A stretch of 64,000 nt of DNA from contig NZ_JPLA01000015.1 in assembly GCF_001010355.1 (NCBI RefSeq), positions 1 to 64,000 of the forward strand, in the 5' to 3' direction. This document shows, piece after piece, positions 16,708-26,328 of this stretch. The position numbers and the translations under genes were made by a program. The stretch comes from Dyella japonica DSM 16301 (GTDB taxonomy: Bacteria; Pseudomonadota; Gammaproteobacteria; Xanthomonadales; Rhodanobacteraceae). The notes beneath the pieces were generated by a model that was not told where the DNA came from, did no database searches, and saw nothing but the letters and a program-made list of their open reading frames with translations. The number at the start of each line of letters is the position of its first letter. Position 1 is the stretch's first letter.

Positions 16708-18378
16708 ATGAACGCTCCCACCCGCATCGACACCACCCGTACCATCCGCGCGCCGCGCGGCACCGAATTGACCTGCAAGAGCTGGCTCACCGAGGCGCCG
16801 TTCCGCATGCTGCAGAACAACCTCGATCCGGAAGTGGCGGAGAATCCGGCCGAACTGGTGGTCTACGGCGGCATCGGGCGGGCGGCGCGCAACTGGGAAT
16901 GCTTCGACGCGATCCTGCGCGCCCTGCGCGAGCTCAACGACAACGAGACGCTGCTGATCCAGTCCGGCAAGCCGGTCGGCGTCTTCCCGAGCCACCCGGA
17001 TGCGCCGCGCGTGCTGCTGGCCAATTCCAACCTGGTACCGGCATGGGCGAACTGGGAGCACTTCAACGAGCTCGATAAGAAGGGCCTGATGATGTACGGC
17101 CAGATGACGGCCGGCTCGTGGATCTATATCGGCTCGCAGGGCATCGTGCAGGGCACCTACGAGACCTTCGTGGAAATGGGTCGCCAGCACTACGGCGGCA
17201 GCCTCAAGGGCAAATGGATCCTCACCGCCGGCCTCGGCGGCATGGGCGGCGCGCAGCCGCTCGCCGCGTCGCTGGCCGGTGCGTGCTCGCTGAACATCGA
17301 ATGCCAGCAGAGCCGCATCGATTTCCGCCTGAAGACGCGTTACGTCGACGAGCAGGCGACAGACCTGGACGACGCGCTTGCGCGCATCGCGAAATACACC
17401 GCGGCTGGCGAAGCAAAGTCGATCGCGCTGCTCGGCAACGCGGCCGATGTGCTGCCGGAGCTGGTGCGCCGCGGCGTGCGTCCGGATGCGGTCACCGACC
17501 AGACCAGCGCGCACGATCCGGTCAACGGTTATCTGCCGCAGGGCTGGACGGTTGAGCAGTGGTTCGAGCGCCGCAAGAGCGATCCGACCGGCACCGCCAA
17601 GTCCGCCAAGCAGTCGATGAAGACGCACGTGGAAGCGATGCTCGCGTTCCACCAGCAGGGTGTGCCGACGTTCGATTACGGCAACAACATCCGCCAGATG
17701 GCGAAGGACGAAGGTTGCGCGGATGCGTTCGCGTTCCCGGGTTTCGTGCCGGCCTTCGTGCGTCCGCTGTTCTGCCGCGGCGTCGGTCCATTCCGCTGGG
17801 TGGCGCTGTCGGGTGATCCGGAAGACATCTACAAGACCGACCAGAAAGTGAAGGAGCTGATCCCCGACGATCCGCACCTGCATCGCTGGCTGGACATGGC
17901 CAAGGAGCGCATCAACTTCCAGGGCCTGCCGGCGCGCATCTGCTGGGTGGGTCTGGGTCTGCGCCACAAGCTGGGCCTGGCGTTCAACGAGATGGTGCGC
18001 AACGGCGAGCTGAAGGCGCCGGTGGTGATCGGCCGCGATCATCTCGATTCGGGTTCGGTGGCCAGCCCCAATCGCGAGACCGAAGCGATGCGCGACGGTT
18101 CGGATGCGGTCAGCGACTGGCCGCTGCTGAACGCCATGCTCAACGTGGCCGGCGGCGCGACCTGGGTGTCGCTGCACCATGGCGGCGGCGTGGGCATGGG
18201 TTATTCGCAGCATTCGGGCGTGGTCATCGTATGCGATGGCAGCGAAGCGGCCGACCAGCGTCTTGCGCGCGTGCTGTGGAACGACCCGGGCACCGGCGTG
18301 ATGCGTCATGCCGATGCCGGTTACCAGATCGCCATCGACTGCGCGAAAGAGCAGGGCCTGAACCTGCCGATGATCTGA
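16708..18378 (+). CDS. hutU: Urocanate hydratase HutU
   Basis: This 556-residue cytosolic enzyme adds water to urocanate to form imidazolone propionate, using tightly bound NAD+ as electrophile. Family motifs include the N-terminal [20 protein letters not shown], the Gly-rich NAD-binding [11 protein letters not shown] near 176, the conserved Cys-containing [19 protein letters not shown] near 410, and [13 protein letters not shown] near 495. The length is standard. The ATG at 16708 was chosen at the conserved N-terminus; the frame runs 99 codons upstream over another gene. It stands alone, with no hutH, hutI or hutG beside it. A hairpin follows the stop. Confidence 0.97.
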   Translation: MNAPTRIDTTRTIRAPRGTELTCKSWLTEAPFRMLQNNLDPEVAENPAELVVYGGIGRAARNWECFDAILRALRELNDNETLLIQSGKPVGVFPSHPDAPRVLLANSNLVPAWANWEHFNELDKKGLMMYGQMTAGSWIYIGSQGIVQGTYETFVEMGRQHYGGSLKGKWILTAGLGGMGGAQPLAASLAGACSLNIECQQSRIDFRLKTRYVDEQATDLDDALARIAKYTAAGEAKSIALLGNAADVLPELVRRGVRPDAVTDQTSAHDPVNGYLPQGWTVEQWFERRKSDPTGTAKSAKQSMKTHVEAMLAFHQQGVPTFDYGNNIRQMAKDEGCADAFAFPGFVPAFVRPLFCRGVGPFRWVALSGDPEDIYKTDQKVKELIPDDPHLHRWLDMAKERINFQGLPARICWVGLGLRHKLGLAFNEMVRNGELKAPVVIGRDHLDSGSVASPNRETEAMRDGSDAVSDWPLLNAMLNVAGGATWVSLHHGGGVGMGYSQHSGVVIVCDGSEAADQRLARVLWNDPGTGVMRHADAGYQIAIDCAKEQGLNLPMI

Positions 18379-18385
18379 TCGCGTC

Positions 18386-18416
18386 GCGGTGCCTTGCGCA
18401 TGGCGCAGGGCACCGC
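18386..18416 (+). terminator. Hairpin terminator after hutU
   Basis: Gcggtgcc/ggcaccgc encloses tgcgc/gcgca with an atg loop: 13 pairs with one internal mismatch, starting 7 bases after the hutU stop. No T-run follows, so it may act with Rho. Confidence 0.55.
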
Positions 18417-18512
18417 TCGCTGCGTGCCGGGGCAGGGCCAGTTCTGCGCCCGTGATTTGCCATGGTCAGCTGCGAAAGTGACGGGGTCATCCAGATACAG
18501 AAGGGATTCTCC

Positions 18513-19535
18513 ATGGCTCTTTCGACCGCCCTCCGGGCTTGTTTGATGCCGGTATTTGCGATCGCCTGCGTGGCTGCGTCGGGCATGTCGCTCGCGGCCA
18601 GCCCACCGTCGGTAACCCCAACGAACGAGCCGCTTCAGCATGCGTTGGATGCCCTGGCGCAGCGTGCGCGGCCGGGCACCCTGGGCGTGGCCGTGCTCGA
18701 CTTGAAGTCGGGCGCAGCGGCGGGCGTCGATGCGGATCGCGCGTTCCCGATGATGAGCGTGTTCAAGGCGCCGGTGGCCGCTGCGGTGCTGTCGCGGATT
18801 GACGATGGCTCGTTGTCGCTGCAGCAGTCAGTGACGGTGACGCGCGATCAGGTGATGGGAGGCTCGGCGATCCCGTCCCTGGGCGCGCACTTCCACGGTG
18901 AGCGCATGAGCTTCACCGTCGAGCAGCTGTTGAAAGCCGCGGTGACCGAGAGCGACAACACGGCGGTCAATGCCTTGATACGCGTCGCGGGTGGCCCCGG
19001 CGTGGTGACGACGTATCTGCACGCGCACGGCATCGATGGCATGCGCGTGGATGTGGACGAGGCGGGCATCGCGCAGGTGTTTCACGGTCTGCGTCCGGGC
19101 GAACTGCCGCCGGCGCACGAAAGCGACGCGGCCGCGGACCAGCGTTTCCAGTCGGGCTATCAGGCCTTTCTCGCCGACCCGCGCAATCGCAGCACGCCGG
19201 ATGCGGCGATCGCGTTCCTGCGCAAGCTGGTCCAGGGCGAGCTGCTGTCGCCGGTATCGACGCAGCGCCTGCTCGCGCTGATGGAAGCGCAAACGATCCC
19301 GAACCGCCTGCGCGCGGGCTTGCCTGCGGGCCTGCGGTTTGCCGACAAGACCGGTACGTCCGGCTCGCTGGGCAAGCGCACGGCTGCCTTCAACGATATC
19401 GGCATCATTCGCTGGCCCGACGGCCACACCGTGCTGGTGGCGGCCTTCCTGATGGATTCACCAGCGAGCGACCCGCAGCGTGCTGCGCTGTTTGCCGATA
19501 TGGCGCGAACCGTGGCGTCTTCTGTCCAGCCTTAG
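18513..19535 (+). CDS. bla: Class A beta-lactamase
   Basis: The 340-residue periplasmic serine hydrolase has a signal peptide (to about residue 28) and the class A motifs: SxxK in MMSVFKAP near residue 88, SDN in TESDNTAVNAL near 150, and KTG in FADKTGTSG near 278. The omega loop holds candidate general-base Glu residues in RPGELPPAHESDAA, followed by an insertion before RNRSTPDAA. That spacing resembles the extended A2 subclass (PER/VEB-like) more than TEM. A good ribosome site (aaggga) precedes the ATG. No ampR-type regulator adjoins it, so expression may be constitutive. Substrate range cannot be read. Confidence 0.93.
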   Translation: MALSTALRACLMPVFAIACVAASGMSLAASPPSVTPTNEPLQHALDALAQRARPGTLGVAVLDLKSGAAAGVDADRAFPMMSVFKAPVAAAVLSRIDDGSLSLQQSVTVTRDQVMGGSAIPSLGAHFHGERMSFTVEQLLKAAVTESDNTAVNALIRVAGGPGVVTTYLHAHGIDGMRVDVDEAGIAQVFHGLRPGELPPAHESDAAADQRFQSGYQAFLADPRNRSTPDAAIAFLRKLVQGELLSPVSTQRLLALMEAQTIPNRLRAGLPAGLRFADKTGTSGSLGKRTAAFNDIGIIRWPDGHTVLVAAFLMDSPASDPQRAALFADMARTVASSVQP

Positions 19536-19606
19536 GGCCGCCTCGGTGGTGCCGGGCTCCGGCCGGGCGCATGATGTCGCCACATCATCCAACCAGGAGT
19601 GGCGAT

Positions 19607-20002
19607 ATGCCGGTCGAACTGAAGATGTTGGCGTGGTCGATTGTGTTGGGTCTGGTCTACGTGGTGGTTGCCGTCACGCTCGCCACCATGCAGCGAGGCC
19701 TGGCCTGGAGTGCCAGCAATCGCACCGGCGAAGCCCCGCTTACCGGCGCCGCCGACCGGACCAGTCGGGCCTGCCGTAATTTTCTCGAGACCTTCGCGTT
19801 TTTCGCGGCCGCGGTGCTGGTCGTGGTGGTGGGGCAGCGCACCACGGGCACGACCGCGCTTGGTGCACAGATCTACTTCTGGGCACGGGTAATCTACCTG
19901 CCGGTTTTTGCGGCCGGCATTCCTTACCTGCGCACCTTGATCTGGGCCGGGTCGGTGGTCGGCCTGGTGATGATTTTGTCCGGCGTGTTCGGTTCGAATT
20001 GA
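19607..20002 (+). CDS. MAPEG-family membrane protein
   Basis: The 131-residue integral membrane protein has four hydrophobic helices and the MAPEG signature region RTSRACRNFLETFAFFAAAV, followed by YFWARVIYLPVFAAGIPYLR. Bacterial MAPEG proteins are related to glutathione transferases and peroxidases of the membrane. The function of this subgroup is not established. Aggag at 19595-19599 supports the ATG. Confidence 0.88.
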   Translation: MPVELKMLAWSIVLGLVYVVVAVTLATMQRGLAWSASNRTGEAPLTGAADRTSRACRNFLETFAFFAAAVLVVVVGQRTTGTTALGAQIYFWARVIYLPVFAAGIPYLRTLIWAGSVVGLVMILSGVFGSN

Positions 20003-20349
20003 CGAAACGCGCGCCTCGCGACTGATCGCCGGGTGCCATCGGCGGCGGCGCGGGGCGCGCGTTTGTCTATCGCGGCAACGCTGCTTGATTCGTCGGGTGC
20101 TGCGTCAAAATCTTGGCGCGCGCCAGTATTTCGTCGTCAGTTTTCCGCCAGGATGGTGCCGGGGCTTCCTTGGCTGATTTTTACTTTTTCTCTGTTAATC
20201 AATCACTTGCGTGCATTTTGCCAGGTAGCTTCGCGAACTGGCGTTCGCAAGCCATTCGAGGCGTGACCACACTGGTAGTCCGGCACGGCTTGTGTCGGGC
20301 CGCCGGCCAGGGTCCGGCGGTTTCCTTGAATGACGACTGGAGAAACTGC
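20003..20349. other. Intergenic region with probable promoter
   Basis: No gene is supported in these 347 bases. The AT-rich stretch around 20170-20215 (tttttactttttctctgttaatcaatc) is the likely promoter of the next gene, and a 6-base inverted repeat gcgaac/gttcgc lies at 20233-20248. Confidence 0.4.
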
Positions 20350-21123
20350 ATGAACACCAACAATGTACGCACCGGCTCGCTGACCGAACTGTCCAGCTAC
20401 CCGAAATGGGCACGCGACATGATCGAAGCCTGCGAACCCGCCCGCCGGAGCGTCCGCGACCACGTGATGTGGGACATGATGAGCGAAGGTAGTATCGACT
20501 TGGCTACCGTGCGCAACTTCATGGTCGGCACCTGGTCGCTGATCGAGCGCTTCCCGGGCTTCATGGCCTTGAGCCTGCTCAAGACGCGTTATGGACGCAG
20601 TGCCGGCGACAACATGGCCCGACGCTGGCTGGTCCGCAACATCCGCGTGGAGCAGAACCATGCCGAGTACTGGCTGGATTGGGCCGAGGGCTCTGGCGTG
20701 TCGCGCGAGGAAGTGCTCGACGGCCTGCCGCCCCGCGGCACCCAGACAGCCGCGGAGTGGTGCCACGACGTCTGCGCCCGCGACACGCTGGCTGCCGGTA
20801 TCGCGGCCACCAACTACGCGATCGAAGGCGTCACCGGCGAATGGTCCCAGAAGGTGTTTGACAGCGTGGCCTACGCCAACAGCCTGCCGGCGGCCGGCCG
20901 CAAGTCGACCCTGCGTTGGCTTCAGCTACACGCCGCTTATGACGATACTCATCCGTGGGAGGCGCTGGAGATCGTCTGCACCCTGATGGGCAGCCAGCCC
21001 GCGGAGGAGGAAGTGGAGCATCTGCGTGAATGCATCGAGCGCAGCTACGTGAGCCTGCACTATGGTCTCGAGCGTTGTCTGGTGCAGCACGCGGTGAACG
21101 AAGTGGCAGAGCAAGCGGCGTAA
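20350..21123 (+). CDS. TenA/PqqC-like iron-containing redox enzyme family protein
   Basis: The 257-residue protein is all-helical and matches the haem-oxygenase-like fold (TenA/PqqC/Haem_oxygenas_2). Acidic and His residues fall in helical positions that could bind metal: RNIRVEQNHAEYWLDWAEG near 105, YAIEGVTGEWSQ near 160, and YDDTHPWEALEIV near 200. Family members carry out diverse oxidative or hydrolytic reactions and no specific one can be assigned. It is followed after 71 bases by the GGDEF-EAL gene on the same strand. Start chosen at the ATG after actggagaaactgc. Confidence 0.8.
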   Translation: MNTNNVRTGSLTELSSYPKWARDMIEACEPARRSVRDHVMWDMMSEGSIDLATVRNFMVGTWSLIERFPGFMALSLLKTRYGRSAGDNMARRWLVRNIRVEQNHAEYWLDWAEGSGVSREEVLDGLPPRGTQTAAEWCHDVCARDTLAAGIAATNYAIEGVTGEWSQKVFDSVAYANSLPAAGRKSTLRWLQLHAAYDDTHPWEALEIVCTLMGSQPAEEEVEHLRECIERSYVSLHYGLERCLVQHAVNEVAEQAA

Positions 21124-21194
21124 AGGGGATCTCGTCGTCGACAGCGTGACGGGACGAGATGTAGCTTTATGGAGTGGTCGTGTAAAAGGACGCC

Positions 21195-23945
21195 ATGGAT
21201 TTGATCCGTAGCACCTCTCCAAGACCGCTGTCCCGGCGCTTGAGGCCACTGGCCTATGGGCTGGTGGCCGTCATCGGCCTGATTCTCATGCTTACCTGGG
21301 GAGCCCTCCAGGTCCAGGTCACTCTCGCCGGTTTCCTCAACGGCGAGAGTGTCTGGAGCAAGGCGCAGAAGCAGGCGGTGGTGGACCTGCTCGGCTATGC
21401 CCAGTCCGGCGATGCTGCCCGGCTGGCGGCCTTTCGCCGAAACTACGAGTTGCTGTCGTCCGACGGCTGGGCGCGTGACGCGATCGCCTCGGGCCATTAC
21501 GACCGCAAGCTGATCCATGAGGCGTTCCAGCGCGGCAAGATCCTGCCGCAGGCCGAGCCCGGCATGATCTTCATGCTGCGCTGCTGCACGGACGTGCAGC
21601 ACATGCACGAAGCCGTATCGCTATGGCGCGCCGCCGATGGTCCGCTGGGCCAACTCGATGGCGTGGCCAAGGAATTGAGCGAAGCCTATGCGCGCGGACA
21701 GCCCGAGCCGGCATGGCTGCAGTGGCAGCTCGACCGCATCAACGGGCTCAACAACGATCTGGAGCCGCTCACCAACGGTTTCTCGCTGGAGGTGGCGCAG
21801 GGCGCGATCTGGCTCGGCAGGGTGCTGTTCGCGGCGGTGTTCCTCACCGCCTGCATCGCCTCCCTGCTGTGGCTGCGCATGGCCCAGCGCATCCTCTTGC
21901 GCATCCGCGGCACCGAAGAGCGCTACAGCACGCTGTTCAACAGCGCCGCCGACGCCATCCTGATGGTGGACGACGAAAGCGGGCGCATCCTGGAGGCCAA
22001 CCGCACCGCCATGCAGTGGACCGGCCGCGACGTGGACAAGCTCACCGGCGAAGCGCTGTCCACTTTCTTTACGCCGCTGCTGCATCGCGCCGATGGCGCC
22101 GTCACCGGCGAGTTGCGCATGGCCGACGGCGAATTGCGTCCGGTGGAGATGCGCAGCAGCGTGACCCACTGGGGATCGCAGAGCGTGCGGCAGTCGATCC
22201 TGCGCGATATCACCGAACGGGTGAACCTGGAGCAGCAGCGACGCATCGCCTCGGAGGCGCTGGCCAGCATCGCCGAGGGTGTGATCATCGCCGAGGCGGA
22301 TCGGCGCGTGACGCGCGTGAACGCCGCGCATATCCGCATGACCGGTTTCACCGTGCAGGCCCTGCAGGGGCTGCGCTTCGACGACCTGCGCTGCCTGGCC
22401 GACGGCTCGCCGCTGCCCAACTCGGTGTGGGACGTGATCGAGGCCGAGGGCAACTGGGTCGGCGAAGTGCGCAGTCGCCGCATGGACGGCACCAGCTATC
22501 CGGAGCTGCTCAGCATCAGCGCCATCCGCAACCCGGAAGGCGAGGTGCAGCATTACGTGGCGGTGATCAACAACATCAGCACCGCCAAGGCGAACGAGCA
22601 GCGCCTGCAATACATGGCCGCGCACGACACGCTTACCGGCCTGCCCAACCGGGCCGAGTTCGAGCGCCGCTGCGTGCAGGCCGTCACCACGGCCGAGCGC
22701 GAACGCGGGATGGCCGCCGTGATCTTCATCGACCTGGATGCCTTCAAGGCGGTGAACGACAGCTACACCCACGCCATCGGCGATCACCTGCTGGTGAAAG
22801 TGGCCGAGCGCGTCGTCTATGAGCTGGGCGATCACGGCGTGGCGGGCCGCATCGGTGGCGATGAGTTCACCGTGCTGCTGTCGGATCTGCATTCGCGCGA
22901 GCAGGCGAGTGCGCTGGCGGGCCGGTTGTTGACGGTGCTGTCGACGCCGTTCGCGGTCGGCGACTACGAACTCGCCCTCAGCGCCAGCATCGGCATCGCC
23001 TGTTTTCCGCTCGACGGCACCGACGTGCCCACCCTGATCACCAACGCCGATGCCGCCATGTACGCGGCCAAGACCGAGGAGCGCAACGCGTTCCGCTTCT
23101 ACTCGCCGCGCATGCAGGCCGATGCACGGCGTCGCATCGCACTGGCCTCGGAGCTGCGCAAGGCGCTGTCGGAGAACGAGTTCCGCTTGATGTACCAGCC
23201 CACGGTGGAAATGCGCACCGGCCGCATCGTGGCGGTGGAGGCGCTATTGCGCTGGTATCACCCGCAGCGCGGGCTGATCGCGCCGGGCGAATTCATTCCG
23301 ATGGCGGAGAAGCTGGGCTTGATCCGGCGCATCGACCAATGGGTGCTGCAGGCCGCGTGCGAGCAGATGTCCGCGTGGGATAAGGCCGGTCTGCCACCGT
23401 TGCGCATGGCGGTGAACGTATCGGCGAACTGGTTCGGGCAGGCCAATTTCGTCGACGAAATCCGCATGCTGCTGGAAGCGCGGCGCCTGGCGCCCGAGCG
23501 ACTGATGCTGGAGATCACCGAGGGGGCGATCCTGCGCCTGGGCGAGGAGATGGAGCGCACCCTGCACGCGCTGCACTCGCTGGGCGTGGGCGTGGCGATC
23601 GATGATTTCGGCACCGGCTATTCGTCGATGAGCTACCTGAAGCTGCGCGCCATCGATTACCTGAAGATCGACCAGAGTTTCGTCGCCGGCCTACCCGACG
23701 ACGTCAGTGACGGCGCCATCGTCGAGTCCATGCTGACGCTGTGCCGCCGCCTCGATATCAGCCCGATTGCCGAAGGCATCGAAACCGAAGAACAGCATCG
23801 CTTCCTGCTGCGTGCGGGATGCACCGAAGGGCAGGGCTTCCTGTATTCGCGTCCGGTCGAACCGAACGTGATCGCGCAATTGCTCAGCCCCGGACGGCGC
23901 CAGGGCAATTCCCACCTGCGCCTGGTGCCGCCCGAGGCGGGTTGA
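21195..23945 (+). CDS. PAS-GGDEF-EAL cyclic di-GMP signalling protein
   Basis: A 916-residue membrane protein with helix 1 (about 20-40), a periplasmic region (about 40-200) and helix 2 (about 205-230). Two PAS domains follow (about 240-360 and 355-475). The GGDEF domain (about 475-640) has DTLTGLPNRAEFERR and RIGGDEF, with no RxxD I-site before it. The EAL domain (about 655-905) has EALLRWYHP, LEITEGAIL, DDFGTGYSS, LKIDQSF and EGIETEEQ. Both active sites look intact, so it may make or break c-di-GMP; bifunctional proteins of this type are often phosphodiesterases tuned by GTP binding. The signal is unknown. Confidence 0.95.
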   Translation: MDLIRSTSPRPLSRRLRPLAYGLVAVIGLILMLTWGALQVQVTLAGFLNGESVWSKAQKQAVVDLLGYAQSGDAARLAAFRRNYELLSSDGWARDAIASGHYDRKLIHEAFQRGKILPQAEPGMIFMLRCCTDVQHMHEAVSLWRAADGPLGQLDGVAKELSEAYARGQPEPAWLQWQLDRINGLNNDLEPLTNGFSLEVAQGAIWLGRVLFAAVFLTACIASLLWLRMAQRILLRIRGTEERYSTLFNSAADAILMVDDESGRILEANRTAMQWTGRDVDKLTGEALSTFFTPLLHRADGAVTGELRMADGELRPVEMRSSVTHWGSQSVRQSILRDITERVNLEQQRRIASEALASIAEGVIIAEADRRVTRVNAAHIRMTGFTVQALQGLRFDDLRCLADGSPLPNSVWDVIEAEGNWVGEVRSRRMDGTSYPELLSISAIRNPEGEVQHYVAVINNISTAKANEQRLQYMAAHDTLTGLPNRAEFERRCVQAVTTAERERGMAAVIFIDLDAFKAVNDSYTHAIGDHLLVKVAERVVYELGDHGVAGRIGGDEFTVLLSDLHSREQASALAGRLLTVLSTPFAVGDYELALSASIGIACFPLDGTDVPTLITNADAAMYAAKTEERNAFRFYSPRMQADARRRIALASELRKALSENEFRLMYQPTVEMRTGRIVAVEALLRWYHPQRGLIAPGEFIPMAEKLGLIRRIDQWVLQAACEQMSAWDKAGLPPLRMAVNVSANWFGQANFVDEIRMLLEARRLAPERLMLEITEGAILRLGEEMERTLHALHSLGVGVAIDDFGTGYSSMSYLKLRAIDYLKIDQSFVAGLPDDVSDGAIVESMLTLCRRLDISPIAEGIETEEQHRFLLRAGCTEGQGFLYSRPVEPNVIAQLLSPGRRQGNSHLRLVPPEAG

Positions 23946-23948
23946 TCG

Positions 23949-24653
23949 TCAGTGCAGCGTGACGCTGACCAGTTCGCGGTCAGGCTGATAAAGCGTCGGG
24001 AACTGCTGCTTCAGATGGGTCACCTTGGGCGCATCGTTGAACACGATGTACGGCTCGTCGGGATGACGCTTCGCATAGTCCTGGTGATAGGACTCCGCGA
24101 CATAGAAGCCCTTGAGCGGCACCACCTGGGTCACGATGGGATCGCCATAGGCATGCGCGGCGGTCAGCTGCGCGATGTATGCGGTGGCGACGCGCTTTTG
24201 GTCGTCGTTGCCATAGAAGATCGCCGAGCGATACTGCGTGCCCACGTCCGGACCCTGGCGATTGAGCTGCGTCGGGTCGGTGGCGACCGAGAAGTAGACC
24301 TTCAGCAACTGGCCATAGCTGACCTTGCTCGGGTCGTAGACGATCTTCACGGATTCGGCGTGGCCGGTGTCGCCATCGCTCACGCGATCGTACTCGGCGG
24401 TGTTGGCGGCGCCTCCGGAGTAACCGGCCCACACTTTCTTCACGCCTTTGACGTGCTCGAACACCGCCTGCAGGCCCCAGAAACAGCCACCGGCCAAGAC
24501 GGCGACCTGATCACCCTGGGCAGGCGCGGCGTCGACCGCGGGGTCGGGAAGCACGGTGTTGTCGCCGGCCGCGGCCAGCGTGCAGGCGCCCAGGCCTGCC
24601 ATCAGAAGTAGGCCCGCGAGGGCGGGAAACAGCTTGAATCGGCGGATGCTCAT
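23949..24653 (-). CDS. msrA: Lipoprotein peptide-methionine (S)-S-oxide reductase MsrA
   Basis: This enzyme reduces methionine-S-sulfoxide in proteins. The catalytic Cys lies in GGCFWGLQAVFEHVKGV at about residue 57, with GDTGHAESVKIVYDP and GTQYRSAIFY as further family motifs. The N-terminus MSIRRFKLFPALAGLLLMAGLGAC is a lipoprotein signal, so this copy acts in the periplasm. The ATG at 24653 lies after a ggag site; an upstream in-frame ATG at 24686 would spoil the signal peptide. The stop lies 4 bases from the end of the convergent GGDEF-EAL gene. Confidence 0.95.
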   Translation of the reverse strand: MSIRRFKLFPALAGLLLMAGLGACTLAAAGDNTVLPDPAVDAAPAQGDQVAVLAGGCFWGLQAVFEHVKGVKKVWAGYSGGAANTAEYDRVSDGDTGHAESVKIVYDPSKVSYGQLLKVYFSVATDPTQLNRQGPDVGTQYRSAIFYGNDDQKRVATAYIAQLTAAHAYGDPIVTQVVPLKGFYVAESYHQDYAKRHPDEPYIVFNDAPKVTHLKQQFPTLYQPDRELVSVTLH

Positions 24654-24832
24654 GAAGGAACGCTCCATCGAGGAGGGGGACGGCATGCCCGCAGCACTGC
24701 GCGGGCCTTGCTTCCTTATTCGCCGCCGGGTCGCTTCCGGTTACCTGCATCCTGACAGCTTGCGCCCGGCCGGGTGCGAAGGCCTCGCCAAGGCGGTGTT
24801 ATCGTGCGGCTTTCTTCGCCAGGGAGGCCGCC

Positions 24833-25657
24833 ATGCCGCATCAGCTTGATCTCGAGGGCTACCTGCAACGCATCGGTTTCGTCGGCGAGCCCAGGGCCGA
24901 CGTAGCGACCCTGCGCGCACTTGCCACGGCGCATATCGCAGCCATTCCGTTTGAGAATCTCGATCCCCTGACGGACGCGCCGGTATCGCTGGAGCTCGCC
25001 GCGATCGAGGCCAAGCTGGTGAACGGCCAGCGCGGCGGCTACTGCTTCGAACAGAATGCGCTGTTCAGCGCGGTGCTGAAGGCGGTGGGCTTCGACGTCA
25101 CCGGTCTGATCGCCCGCGTGCTGTGGAACCAACCCGAGGACGCCGAGAGCCCGCAGACGCATATGCTGCTGCGCGTGGAAGTGGAGGGCGAGAGCTGGCT
25201 GGCCGATGTCGGCTTCGGCAGCATGGCGCTGGGCGGTGCGCTGAGGCTGGTGGTCGACGAGGCGCAGCCCACCTCACTGGAGCCGTTCCGCCTCGTCACG
25301 GACGGCGTGCAGTGGCGCATACAGGCGCGGGTGGGCGAGCAGTGGCGCACGCTGTACCGGTTTCGCCTGCAGCCGGCGGAACCGGTCGACTATGTGGTGG
25401 GCAACCATTTCACCTCGACCTTCCCGCAGTCGCTGTTCCGGCACAACCTGATCGTCGCGCGCACGCTGGCCGATCGCCGGCTCGCACTGCGCAACCGCGA
25501 GTTCGCGATGCATGCCCTGGGGCACGAGTCGGTGCGTCGCACGCTGCAGAACGTCGACGAGATCAAGCGGGTGATCGAGGAACAGTTCGGCATCCGCCTG
25601 CCGGCATCGCCGGTGCTGGACGCCAGGCTCGCCGCGCTGCCGATGCCCGAGGCTTGA
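24833..25657 (+). CDS. nat: Arylamine N-acetyltransferase
   Basis: The 274-residue cytosolic enzyme transfers acetyl from acetyl-CoA to arylamines and hydrazines. The catalytic triad is visible: Cys in QRGGYCFEQN (near 69), His in QTHMLLRVEV (near 108) and Asp in WLADVGFGSM (near 123). The length is normal and the start MPHQLDLEGYLQRIG is the family N-terminus. It is divergent from msrA with 179 bases between starts, and its stop abuts the end of the convergent S4 gene with no gap. Confidence 0.95.
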   Translation: MPHQLDLEGYLQRIGFVGEPRADVATLRALATAHIAAIPFENLDPLTDAPVSLELAAIEAKLVNGQRGGYCFEQNALFSAVLKAVGFDVTGLIARVLWNQPEDAESPQTHMLLRVEVEGESWLADVGFGSMALGGALRLVVDEAQPTSLEPFRLVTDGVQWRIQARVGEQWRTLYRFRLQPAEPVDYVVGNHFTSTFPQSLFRHNLIVARTLADRRLALRNREFAMHALGHESVRRTLQNVDEIKRVIEEQFGIRLPASPVLDARLAALPMPEA

Positions 25658-25879
25658 TCAGTCCAGCGCGTTCACGTGGATGACGAAGTCTTCCAGCTGC
25701 ACCACCTGGCCTGCGTGGATCTTGCAGGTCTTGCGCAGCTCCTGCTGGCCATCCACGTAAACCACGCCCGACGCCACGATGGCCTTGCCCGCGCCGCCGC
25801 TGTCGCATAGACCCACCAGCTTGAGCAGCTGGTTGAGTTCCACGTAGTCGCGGTCCAGGTCGAAATCGATCTCTTGCAT
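25658..25879 (-). CDS. S4-domain RNA-binding protein, YbcJ-like
   Basis: This 73-residue protein is a single S4 RNA-binding fold: LNQLLKLVGLCDSGGAGKAIVASGVVYVDGQQE is the typical helix-turn-beta core with Gly residues spaced as in YbcJ/YaaA. It probably binds structured RNA, perhaps rRNA; no target is known. It lies 14 bases downstream of the barstar gene on the same strand and may share its transcript. Confidence 0.85.
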   Translation of the reverse strand: MQEIDFDLDRDYVELNQLLKLVGLCDSGGAGKAIVASGVVYVDGQQELRKTCKIHAGQVVQLEDFVIHVNALD

Positions 25880-25893
25880 GGTGATGTGCTTAC

Positions 25894-26328
25894 TCAGTCG
25901 TCGGTATCATCAAAAGCGCTTTCGGGCAGCGCGAAGAACACGAAGAACGGGGCGCCGGCGTCCTGCCAGTAGTCCACCGCTTCTTCGAGAATATCCAGCA
26001 GGGTATCGAAGTCGTCCTCGTTGCGGCCGCGCATCTGCTCGGCGTGATCGAACAGCAGGATATAGCCAGTCGCCTTGAGCCAGGACAGATCGCGCATGCT
26101 GTCGGCCAGCGCATCCCAGTTGCGGCCGAAGTCGGCGGGCAGGCGCAGTGCCTGGGTCAGGCGATCGAACAGCGCTTCGTGATCAGTGTAGTCGGCGAGG
26201 CTGACGCGGCATACGCGCAGTCCCTGCATGCCGGCTGCTTCGGCCAGGGGTTCCAGATCCTCGCTGGTGACAAAGAAAATGCCACCGTCTTCGGCATCGC
26301 CGAAATCCAGATCAAATTGCGCGCTCAT
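25894..26328 (-). CDS. Barstar-family ribonuclease inhibitor
   Basis: The 144-residue protein matches barstar (PF01337). VTSEDLEPLAEAAGM precedes the core LRLPADFGRNWDALADSMRDL, where acidic residues bind the ribonuclease active site, and the C-terminal part holds YILLFDHAEQM. It is longer than barnase's 90-residue inhibitor because of N- and C-terminal extensions. Its ATG overlaps the stop of the ribonuclease gene by four bases (ATGA), as expected of an inhibitor coupled to its cognate enzyme. Cytoplasmic immunity to the neighbouring RNase is inferred. Confidence 0.9.
   Translation of the reverse strand: MSAQFDLDFGDAEDGGIFFVTSEDLEPLAEAAGMQGLRVCRVSLADYTDHEALFDRLTQALRLPADFGRNWDALADSMRDLSWLKATGYILLFDHAEQMRGRNEDDFDTLLDILEEAVDYWQDAGAPFFVFFALPESAFDDTDD

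Noticed and set aside
16672-18309. 545-residue minus-strand frame across hutU
   Set aside because: Antisense shadow of hutU; composition dominated by His and Arg.
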